DNA from: Isoetes taiwanensis
Lineage: Eukaryota; Streptophyta; Lycopodiopsida; Isoetales; Isoetaceae
NCBI GenBank assembly: GCA_021234155.1
Contig: JAJEKV010000059.1
Span: 2,434,182 to 2,498,181 of the forward strand
Reading direction: 5' to 3'
Length of the DNA: 64,000 bases
Below, piece by piece: positions 10,795-19,089 of this stretch. Every line of letters starts with the position of its first letter. The stretch's first letter is position 1. Under the pieces are notes generated by a model. The model worked only from the letters and a program-made list of their open reading frames with translations. It was not told the DNA's origin and ran no database searches. A program made the translations under genes and the position numbers.

Positions 10795-11973
10795 AAAAAT
10801 AGTCTACCGACGATGCATGCGGCGCTCTGGGCGACGGTTAGGGTGAGGCCATTGCCTCCCCACCCTACCTCCGGTACAACACCGGATTCTTGAAGGAGAC
10901 CAGTGATCGGTGAGAGGCCAGGCCAGGGTTTTGGGAATCGATCTGTGAGCAGTTTTTAAAATCTTTCCCAGGTTTTTTCGAGTTCTAGCTGTTTTGGCGG
11001 TCTTGGATTCTGTTTAGCTTTGTTCTGCTTTTCTTGAATCTTCCTTGCAGTCTTAAGAATTCATTTGCTGGCCTTTGGTAAATGCAATCTTGAGTCTGGG
11101 TCGACCTGGGAATGAGGTACATTGTAGCTCAAGCCTTACAAATCGTGGCAGTTTGAATCTTGGATTATTCTGTGGAGGTTTCATCTGCAGTAGAAGCATC
11201 GTGGATCTTTCTTGGAATTTGCTGGTTTATTCTTACCCTTTCCTACTGGCGGGAAGACTAAATATGTGGTTCAGGAAAAAACAGGTACCCAAGCAGTTCT
11301 GGTTTCTTTATCTTGTAATACAAGCAGGTTGAGTAGATTATTTTGGATTGGATTGCCGAGCTAGGGACAAGCTGATACCTATCTTGCACCGGGCTTTAAG
11401 GGAGAAGTCTGGCGGATGGAAATATTCTTTTTCTAGCCAGCTTCAGCGCCAGGTTGAATGCTTAACCCGACAATGCAGCATTTGATTCAATTTATTTTAC
11501 AGATATGCTTGGTTATAAGAGGGGAAATTGGAACTCATGAAACAGTGGCAGTTTCTATGAGCAAAGTGGCAGGTTGCTCTTCTAACACTGTTTTTTTCCT
11601 CGATCATACATTTAGTAGCATGGTAAGAATAAGCAGAGGTAGCTTGGTGTAGGAAGGTTGCCTACCCCACATCAAAGATTTATATGATAGTAATGCTAGT
11701 GATTTTGGTTTCACGGTGCTCCTGTGGAAATCAAGGATGTATGGGCTCCTTGATGGATCGTTTCAGAAGACATTGCGCAGGTCAGGCATCCTCGGATTTC
11801 TATCTCTTTCTTTTGATGTTATGCTTCTCTTTTAAATAAGTTTCAGTTTCAAAGAGGATGAAGATGTTGAGGTTACTCCTGTAGTAATCCTCAATAAAAC
11901 TTGAAGCATTGTACTCTGTACTTTTTATTCCATAAATATAAAATACAACCTTGCCCTCAAAAAAAAAAAAAAA

Positions 11974-12012
<39 letters not shown>
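10795..12012 (+). mobile_element. Non-LTR retroposon with poly(A)/(AAT)n tail and 18-bp target duplication
   Basis: The element is bounded by a perfect 18-base direct repeat, AATGTTTTGTATGTGTTG, at 10777-10794 and 12013-12030. Its 5' end is GC-rich and leader-like, an AATAAA signal lies near 11895, and the 3' end has about 17 A residues followed by (AAT)n. These are the hallmarks of target-primed reverse transcription. Open frames inside (85 residues or fewer) show no reverse transcriptase or ORF1. It is either an internally deleted LINE or a retroposed transcript. It interrupts the minus-strand proline-rich gene. Confidence 0.75.
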
Positions 12013-12016
<4 letters not shown>

Positions 12017-12042
12017 TTTTGTATGTGTTGCCCGTAAGTGGC

Positions 12043-12743
12043 CTTCATCCATCAGTTTCTTTCTTCTTTGTGTTGTACATGCCTTTTTCTGAAGGTTCCG
12101 TTCAAGTTTGTGACTAGCAGGAACCTTAAATTCGAACAAGTACTCTTTTCATTGAGGTAAGTCATCATCTGAGAGTGTGACACGAGGAGTTTCTTCGTCA
12201 GAAGGTTCAATAGCTGTTGGTGTGGCATTTGGTGTGGGCTCGTCAATGGAAAATGGAGAAGGACGGTCCCAAGGAAACAACAGTCTCGGCTAGTGTCTTA
12301 GTTCAACGGCTCCAGAAGTTTCATACAAAGGAGTAGCTAGACGTTGAGTGCTACTGCTGGGAGCTGCTATTGGGGCAAGGGAGTCAGGTGGGGAAGGTGT
12401 TAATGGTATTGGCGGTGGTAGTCTGCGCTGAAGTAGTCGTGCTGAAGGTAGTGTAGCTGAAGAATCCATTCTCTGTTCTGGTTGTGTTGAAGGTGTGAAT
12501 TGCACAGGCGAAGGAGCCTACGTTCAGCTTGAGGTGGGGGTGTTAACTCGAAGGAGGAAGTACGCGTCCGGGAGGTTCCGGTGGTGTAAACTGGACAGGT
12601 CGTGGGAGTCTATGTGGCACAGGAGGTGGGCTTTCTCTCTCGGAATCAGAATCAGGAGAAGTGAATAACACAGGTGGAGGAAGTCTACGAGTCGGTTGGG
12701 GATGTTCTGAAGCACTATTAACACCAGACATTTCAAGGATCAA
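12043..12743 (-). pseudogene. Proline-rich protein gene, frameshifted and truncated by the retroposon
   Basis: Minus-strand sequence from 12743 encodes MILEMSGVNSASEHPQPTRR and then a Pro-rich region with repeated PVQFTP-like and RRLPPP motifs. After a frameshift near 12520 the same style continues (PVQFTPSTQPEQRM, LPPPIPLTPSPPDS), then DEPTPNATPTAIEPSDEETP. A C-terminal basic block, FEFKVPASHKLERNLQKK, follows after another shift. The retroposon sits at the 3' end, and the frame can be followed past it. The start lies beside the palindrome-rich region shared with the divergent ParB/methyltransferase gene, so the two may have been co-regulated. No enzyme domain is seen; the product was probably disordered. 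Confidence 0.5.
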
Positions 12744-12752
12744 AGGAGTGGT

Positions 12753-13483
12753 CGGTATAAATTTATACCGCGGGCAGTCTGCTCTGGAAAAATAGACTTA
12801 AGTAACAAAACACCGTATAAATTTATAAGAAGACTAAACAAGAAGGAAAGACAGAGGATGACGTATATGAAATGCTATGGACAGACGCTTTACCAAAGGG
12901 CAGAGAACCGAAGTACTTAAAGCCGGCGAAGGCGCACTCATTTCCCACATAAGAGTAATGGAATCGAGGCGCTAGCCGCTCTGCCTTAAATACCTGCCCC
13001 TGTTTGCTCTCCAGCTTGCGTATAAAGATCTGCATCCGGACATGTCCACGTAAGTTGCGTTTCCGTACGGCTTTTATTTTTTATTATTTAGGTTTTCGTT
13101 TTGTTGTGTCCTCGAGCGGTATTTTTATACCGCTCAGTGGTAAGTTCGTGAGTGCTTTGACATGGGTGTTAACGTCATGGTAGAATTTTGTACCATTTTG
13201 TCTTTCTACATTGTAGAAAGTTAGAACACGACACCTAATCGGTATAAATTTATACCAATTAAGTGGCTGGGTTACAGAACACGGTATAAAATCTTAGATG
13301 TCTAAGCCTTACGCCACGGTATAAATTTATACAGTTTGAGCGTTTGGACGCGTTAAAAATTTATGCCATCTGTTCGTTTTTAAAAACTAAAGAACCTTTA
13401 ACCTTGATCTTGGTATAAATTTATACCGTAGTCAGCCACAGAAGAATATCGTTATGGACTCGACACGGTATAAATTCATACCA
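12753..13483. repeat. Cluster of TATAAATTTATA palindromes in the divergent promoter region
   Basis: The intergenic region between the proline-rich gene (minus) and the ParB/methyltransferase gene (plus) carries at least eight related sites. CGGTATAAATTTATACCG at 12753-12770 is a perfect 18-base palindrome. Others are at 12814-12827 (partial), 13114-13135 (TTTTT core), 13241-13256, about 13282 (half site), 13317-13334, 13412-13428 and 13466-13483. Each contains TATAAAT on both strands, so a bidirectional TATA function is one alternative to a protein-binding operator. Confidence 0.85.
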
Positions 13484-13619
13484 TTTTGACAAATCTTGCT
13501 AGAATATTGTGTAATTTACCGTAGTTTAGGCACAGGAAGTGTTCGAAACTGCTTTCTAAAGTGTAGGTTTTGGTATTTATTGTGTTGTAGAAAACGCTAT
13601 TTTGAAGGCCAAATTAACG

Positions 13620-13626
13620 TATAAAA
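13620..13626 (+). promoter_or_regulatory. Possible TATA box of the ParB/methyltransferase gene
   Basis: TATAAAA in the context ACGTATAAAACACG, 78 bases before the start codon at 13704. It is the only TATA-like element in the proximal region that is not part of a palindrome. Confidence 0.4.
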
Positions 13627-13703
13627 CACGATATTTTGCTGAATTCTGTACTTAAACATCAAATACGTCATGTTTACTTGAATGCAGCTCAAAGCAACTC
13701 ACC

Positions 13704-14536
13704 ATGAAGTTCAAAATGCCTAGAATGTCTGAGACTCTTACTCCGGAGGTGGAGACCTTTGATTGTAAAGATCTCCAATGGTTTGTGCATAGAGGTGCAA
13801 GGAAGAGAGCTCCTATAGATGTCTACCTCTTCTTGGCTAAAACTTCAGCGAAAGGGAAGTTCAAGGCGTCCGAATTCTATCCGGCCGGGGAACTCGCTTG
13901 TATCATGCCCACAGGAGAGGATGACGAGATCAAAACAAAGTGCACAAACAACGGCCGGGACATTTTGTACATTGTCAACTCCACCATGTTGCAAATGGGC
14001 TTGTGCAAGCAAAAAGATGTCTACGACTACCTCGACGAAAGTTTATCGGAAGGCCATGTAAGCTTCCTCTTTTTCTTTTCTTCTCCGTATAAATTTATAC
14101 GAATGTCTACTGAACCTTGGTGCCATTGCAGGACATTGTGGACGTTATTCAGTCAATTGTTAACTGTGAAGACCCTACTGTTATTCCAGGCTTGTGGTAT
14201 CCTGTGGAACCTGAACAAGATGAAGAAAAAAATGACGATAAAGTAATTGTCGAGGAAGTAGAAGAAGAGGAGTCTGAGCCAGAAGAAAATAAAATGACAG
14301 CTGCAAAAAAAAGATCTCAAGTGGTAGACACACAACCGCCAGTGAAGAAACCTCGGAGAACAAAGCAACTGAATAAGAAAGAATCTGAAGATGCTCTCAA
14401 AAAGGCACCTGGGGTTGATATGAACGTGAAACCATCAGACAAGGCAAGTGAAATTTTGAAGAAGGTGGCCGAAACGAAACTTGTGAAGGAATCAATTTCT
14501 CTCATGCATCAACACCATAAGGCCACCAAAAAATGA
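13704..14536 (+). pseudogene. ParB/methyltransferase gene, exons 1-2: novel N-terminal domain and charged linker
   Basis: Exon 1 (13704-14057) joins exon 2 (from 14132) across a 74-base GT-AG intron that itself contains the palindrome CGTATAAATTTATACG. The joined frame gives 252 residues. Residues 1 to about 160 form a compact domain I do not recognise (DLQWFVHRGARKRAPIDVYL, LYIVNSTMLQMGL, VIQSIVNCEDPTVIPGLWYP). They are followed by an acidic stretch (VEEVEEEESEPEE) and a basic, NLS-like one (KKPRRTKQLNKK). A stop at 14534-14536 falls after a run of six A. One base more or less there would carry the frame straight into the ParB-like domain, so I treat exons 1-2 as the N-terminus of the same protein. 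Confidence 0.6.
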
Positions 14537-14537
14537 A

Positions 14538-15411
14538 AGTGGGGTACAAGTCCGAAAGCTGTACGCTGCACATGTGGGTTTATTGAAGCAAAGAATGCGA
14601 CGGAATCCACATGCACATGTTTCGCCCCTTATTGTCATGGTAAACAGGGAACAATGTCCGGAGCTTAGTCAGTACAAAAAAGCTGACTTTGAAGATTATA
14701 TTTACTATGTTCTGGGTGGCACACACAGCTACAAGGCAAGATCAGAGGAAGTAAGCAGGAATGAGGTGTGGAAGACTGTCGAGGCCCACATTTACGTGGG
14801 CCTTACTGATGAAGAAGCTAAAATTGGCGCTGTTGTTAGCCACAACATTAATAATGATTTTAGAATGAGGATGAGCCTCATTGATAAGATAAGGTTTATG
14901 CATAGAGAATTTATAGAGTTCAAATCCCTTCATGGAGAAGATTTTAAAAAGCAAAAAAAATAAGCCACAGGAACTCAGGGAGGCGTGCATTAGGGCATAA
15001 GCATGCTACACCCTATCAAAAAAAGTACCATTTAGGAACCATAAAACTACCTAAATAAGTACCCAAGACTGGGTACTGGGTACTTTTTTAATGTCTCAAT
15101 AACTGCAAGAGTTAAATTGCATGCATTGATTTTGACCTTCAATAGTGTTGTCTCTATCTTAACCTTGAACATTAATATGCTTTTGACATTTTATGTTGAG
15201 TTTTTGACTTAGTTTTGACCAAAAGAAGAAGGAAACAGTACCCAATCCAAAAGTACCCAGTCCAGGTACTTTGGCAGGTTCCAAAAATGGTAGGGTGTAG
15301 CATGCATATGCCCATTACAGAGTGCTGCCTGTCTTACGACACAGAGAAAACTCCTATCATGGCTGTAAGGCAGTACGATAACTATTTCCAGCTTGCTTTT
15401 AGAGATGGTCA
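14538..15411 (+). pseudogene. ParB-like domain exon, frameshifted and interrupted by a MITE
   Basis: The frame reads VQVRKLYAAHVGLLKQRM, PLIVMVNREQC, YIYYVLGGTHSYKARSEEV, VEAHIYVGLTDEEAKIG, SHNINND and SLIDKIRFMHREF. This follows the ParB/Srx fold order: an arginine-led N-terminal strand and helix, the 'GxH' box where ParB has GERR, a target strand ending in a GL-DEEA motif, then HN-N and a helix. Such domains bind DNA or NTPs and are often fused to methylases in phages. The frame stops at 14961 after eight A. With seven A it would run on through ELREACITECCLSYDTEK and IMAVRQYDNYFQLAFRDGQ to a donor at 15412, once the MITE at 14993-15313 is ignored. ParB assignment is by motif pattern only. 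Confidence 0.55.
14989..15317. mobile_element. MITE inserted in the ParB-like exon (ATTA duplication)
   Basis: Terminal inverted repeats of about 25 bases, GGGCATAAGCATGCTACACC at the left and its near complement ending TAGCATGCATATGCCC at the right, bound a 321-base element (14993-15313). ATTA flanks both ends. An inner inverted pair, AAAGTACC and GGTACTTT, supports a foldback structure. Removing the element and one ATTA restores a continuous coding exon. A Harbinger-like (TWA) or another DNA-transposon family is possible. Confidence 0.75.
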
Positions 15412-15489
15412 GGTAAGACTAAACCATTGGTTTGAATAACATTGAGACAGTGGTGGCTTGTGTGTGCTTCGTTTTAGAATGGTAGGACC

Positions 15490-15647
15490 GCGTGCCTCAA
15501 GCGGTATATTTTTATACCGCCTCGTGCAAGCGGTATAAATTTATACTGCAAGATGATTTCGGTATAAATTTATACCGCACGCCCAAAGCTATATAAATTT
15601 ACACCGCTTCGGGTAAGCGGTATAAATTTATACCGCGTGAGGCACGC
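15490..15647. repeat. Foldback cluster of five palindromes inside an intron
   Basis: Palindromes at 15501-15520, 15530-15549, 15560-15577, 15588-15607 and 15617-15636 follow one another with short spacers. The whole cluster is framed by an inverted repeat: GCGTGCCTCAAGCGGTA at 15490-15506 against 15631-15647 (16 of 17 bases pair). It lies in the intron starting at 15412, and a further site lies at 15704-15719. Confidence 0.85.
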
Positions 15648-15748
15648 TGTAGATAATTAAACTGCAGCTGCAATGGTATTTCAGCTGGTTGTACTCCCGT
15701 TCTTGTATAAATTTATACCTTCTTTTCGTTGCTAATCTTTGTGTGCAG

Positions 15749-16216
15749 AGAATTGACTAGCATTTGGCATTTTAGGTGTAAGTTTTACAAGAGAGAATCT
15801 TTTGCATGTTCGAGGATGGTCAACTAAAGGAACAACAAGGAAGTACAAGTAAGAAGCCAAAGAAAGGAGGAGAATCGAAGCAAAAAAATATGAGCATCGT
15901 GCCCTGGACGCAGCTTCAGGGCCTCAAAAGTAAAGAAATACTAGTTAGGCTTCTTGAGAAAGTAGTGTCAGGGCAGTTCACCTTAGACGAAATGGCAAAG
16001 AAGGCAAAGACGTAAGTAGCATTAACCTTAAGCAATGTTTTAACTAGGTTTTTATGATTAAACTCTTCTTTGTGCAGTCAAAAGGATATAATGGATTATC
16101 AGACAGAGCTCATGCAGCAACTTAACCTTGAAGAATGGGAAGAATGCAGAGCTCTTTATCCAGGCAGCATTGCTGACAATGTTATTAGAGAGCACGCTGT
16201 TAACTTTAACGGCTAG
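15749..16216 (+). pseudogene. ParB/methyltransferase gene, two linker exons
   Basis: One exon (acceptor near 15748 or 15775, donor after 16011) reads MFEDGQLKEQQGSTSKKPKK, then WTQLQGLKSKEILVRLLEKV and GQFTLDEMAKKAKT. The next (16078-16216) reads QKDIMDYQTELMQQLNLEEW, then ECRALYPGSIADNVIREHA and VNFNG before TAG and a GTAGGT donor. The TAG may be a mutated CAG at the splice junction. The content is a basic, helical linker with no enzyme motif. Order and spacing place it between the ParB-like and methyltransferase-like parts. Confidence 0.5.
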
Positions 16217-16282
16217 GTAGGTGATTTTAATTTCTTATTTCCTTAGTGCCTTCTTACTGAGCATTTTTTATGACAGAACCAG

Positions 16283-16945
16283 AAAAAGGGCTACCTGCAG
16301 GACTTTTAGGTCTTGTTCGACGGACAAAAGAAGAAGCTAGACTTAAAGCTATAGAACAAGGCAAAGAGGTCGCTGCAAGCAGTTAGACGGACGAGTTCGA
16401 CAAGTTTACCCTTTTCGATCAGGATTGTTTGTACAGAGTTGTACTAGGGGACTGCAAAAATTTGCCGAATTTTGTGCCAAAGCAAAACTACACCCTTTGC
16501 ATTGCAGATATTCGTTATGGCTTCAAAATAAAGGACAGCATGTTTGATGATGAAGCTTTCAGTAGTAAGCAGGTCAAAGCATTTCTTGAGGGTCTGAAGG
16601 AGGCCGATAATTGGCGTGTCGTTATTTTCCACTCTGACCTGCAGACCATGTCTGTCTTAATGCCAATGGGTTTAGTGTGTAACGTTGGTTTTGAAAATTG
16701 TATTTGGTAAGGTTCTAAACCTCATGGTATAAATTTATACGGTTACTTAAGCTAATAGTGGCCTTTACAGGTTAAAGACAAATGTCAAAGGAAATGGTGG
16801 GGGACCAAGACTAGATACGCCTAATAACAAAGTTTTATACACGTATAAAACAAAAGATAAGCCATGGTGTGTTCACCATTATAAGGTGTGCACCAATGAC
16901 GGCACACCTACCAAGCAAACCATTGCATCCTACACGGGACTACGC
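16283..16945 (+). pseudogene. Beta-class DNA methyltransferase-like domain, 3'-truncated
   Basis: The frame from about 16283 reads LPAGLLGLVRRTKEEARLK, has a TAG stop at 16384, then continues to LYRVVLGDCKNL, YTLCIADIRYGFKI, WRVVIFHSDLQTM and, across an intron at 16707-16770, WLKTNVKGNGGGPRLD. LGDC followed by a DPPY-like motif and then a W-K-N block is the layout of N4-cytosine/N6-adenine methylases with motif IV before motif I. Here DPPY is DIRY, which weakens catalysis. The C-terminal FxGxG (SAM-binding motif I) is missing because homology ends near 16945, where the kinase gene begins. The intron carries one more palindrome (16726-16742). As it stands the enzyme would be inactive. Confidence 0.6.
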
Positions 16946-16947
16946 CT

Positions 16948-18400
16948 CCTTTCAAATTGCATAGTTTTTCTAGCATTGAGGAGATAATTTTTCATGTTCG
17001 AGGCATATATAAGGATCTCAAAAGCAGAATGGAGACTATCTCTGTGTGCACTAATCAATGCAAATTTCTTATGGAGACAATCAAATTCGTTGTAGAATGC
17101 ATGGATGTGTGGCATTCTACAGGCCTGGATATCCAGATCTCTAACGACATTTTAGAAGGGCTGATAGTTTTGTTGTATAAGGTGATCATTATGTTTGCCA
17201 AATGCCAAAAAAAAGGTGCGTGGTTGCTGCAGGCTGCAGTTGATGAAGAGAACAGACTCACAAATTATAGCAATGCATGAAGATATATGTAAATATGTTG
17301 GCCTTATTGGTCCCTTGGTTGCAGATGGAACGGAAGTTCCTCAGACATTACTGCTCCAAGAGGAGAGGAAAAAACGAGATCTAAATTCAGCTGCAGATTC
17401 GGATAGGCAACATCTGCTTCAGCTTCTGGAGGCAATGGCAATGTCCCAAGAGAGTATACTGGCAGCGTTTGCTTACAAGGTAATGCAAAGCAAAAATTTT
17501 GCAGAACCTATCATAGAGTATGATGAGTTCAAGAATCAAAGAAATATTGGAAGAGGTTCATCTGCAGTAGTATATAAAGTAGAATGGCTGCAGCAGCAAT
17601 TTGCAGTAAAGGAGTTTGATGATGTGAATGATGATGTTTTCAACGAGGAACTCTCTGCACTTGTTTCTGTAAGACATCCAAACATAGTGCGTTTATTTGG
17701 TCATTCTCAAAATCCGCGAATTGGATCTCATTGTCTCATCATGGAATTGATGGACATGAATTTGGGACATCTGATCAATGCACGGAAAAGATTGGGAGAG
17801 AAAATGGCCCTAGACATATTTCTTCAAGTTGCAAAGGCTATGGAATACCTCCATGAGAACGATGTCGTTCACCGTGATCTTAAGCCCCAGAACATTATGG
17901 TGTCTTTTCATTGCTCAGATAAACAGTGTGGAGGACCTGTGGACGAGATCGTCCTTGCTAAAGTAGCAGATTTTGGATTGGCTAAGACCAAATTTGAATC
18001 CTCAAAAGGTACCTTAGGAAAAGGAACGTATTATTACATGGCACCCGAGTTATTCCATGGCAATGACGGGTACATTACAAGGAAGATAGATGTTTATAGC
18101 TATGGCATGACATGTTACCATCTCTTGAGTGGAGAAAAACCATTTTCTAGTATTCTTGATAGCCAACAGGAGCCGTTGATGGAGAGATTAAACAAACTTT
18201 CTACATTGTTAACCAGCGGACAGCGGCCAGCATTGAACTCCAATGTTCCAGAAATTTTTCATGAATTACTAGCAAAATGTTGGCATTCAGATCCGTCATG
18301 ACGACCGCCTTTTAAGGATATTTGCATGATCCTCGAGGATTTGCGCAAGAAGATGCTTCTTAGGAGGACCCGTGAGGTACCTTGCTGATTTAGAACTTCC
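16948..18400 (+). pseudogene. MLKL-like protein kinase (helical N-terminus plus Ser/Thr kinase), broken
   Basis: The N-terminal frame to 17277 (SFSSIEEIIFHVRGIYKDLK, KFVVECMDVW) is an all-helical region like the four-helix N-termini of plant MLKL-type kinases. A one-base shift near 17270 moves to the frame that runs to 18301. The kinase domain begins about 17515: glycine loop GRGSSAVVYKVEW, lysine in FAVKEF, HRDLKPQN (catalytic loop), ADFGLAKTK, GTYYYMAPELF, and DVYSYGMTCYHLL. All catalytic residues are present. A TGA at 18299-18301 replaces what was probably CGA between DPS and RPPFKDICMIL, cutting subdomain XI. The left end abuts the truncated methyltransferase, so the promoter is lost or shared. 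Family members relay stress or defence signals. Confidence 0.75.
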
Positions 18401-18735
18401 AACCGTAGATAACAATCTAATTTGTGCTCCCTTTCCCAGGACAGCCCTTCGAACCCCTGTCTCGGACATGAAAAGAGTTTCATGACATGAAAAGATGGAT
18501 GTCCTAATAAACTATCATGATATTCTATATATCATCATACTATCATAGAGTTTGGTTTGCTTTAGTACCATGCTTTGATTGATTTTGGTTTGGTACTATG
18601 TTGTTATTGATTACTGACTTCTAGTATATCAAGGCAAAGGTTTTTCCTTCAAAACTTTAAAAGACACGAGTTTTTTAATTCTTGTGATGATGGTGATGGT
18701 TGTACTACCATATTGCCGATTAGGGTTGCCCTCCA

Positions 18736-18925
18736 GTGGAAACCCTTCCGGGATTCCATGGGAACCCTTCCGGTAATGAAACCCAGAAGGGTTTCCATGG
18801 AAAGCCGGAAGGGTTGGCTTTCCATGGAAACCCTTCCGTATTTCCAGCGTTTGAAATTCGGAAGGGTAGGGTTTCCACTTTGGAAAACTGGTAGGGTTTC
18901 CATGGAAAACCGGAAGGGTTTCCAC
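18736..18925. repeat. Complex inverted-repeat element, GTGGAAACCCTTCCGG family
   Basis: The block starts with GTGGAAACCCTTCCGG and ends with its exact complement CCGGAAGGGTTTCCAC. In between are at least five more direct or inverted partial copies of GGAAACCCTTCC and several TCCATGGA palindromes. It could fold into a long multi-stem structure. Smaller relatives are at 19035-19083 and 24631-24675. Open frames through it are by-products of the repeats. Confidence 0.8.
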
Positions 18926-19034
18926 AAAATTTATTTATAAAATGTTCACACGCGTGAGCCTTTATGGGTCACGCTTCTCGACACGGACGCCTTCCATTAA
19001 GATGGCACGTCATCCTAAAATTCAAATTTTTAAA

Positions 19035-19083
19035 TGGAAACCCTTCCGAGTTTCCTTGTCAAGGAAAACAAGAAGGGCTTCCA
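19035..19083. repeat. Small hairpin of the GTGGAAACCCTTCC family
   Basis: TGGAAACCCTTCCGAG and the imperfect complement AAGAAGGGCTTCCA enclose a TTTCCTTGTCAAGGAAA inner stem. Confidence 0.7.
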
Positions 19084-19089
19084 CGGGAG

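Noticed and set aside
11800-12139. Frames with poly-Ile or poly-Tyr
   Set aside because: Translation of the (AAT)n tail of the retroposon.
14153-14505. Minus-strand frames opposite exon 2 of the ParB/methylase gene
   Set aside because: Shadows of the acidic/basic coding exon; no promoter or domain of their own.
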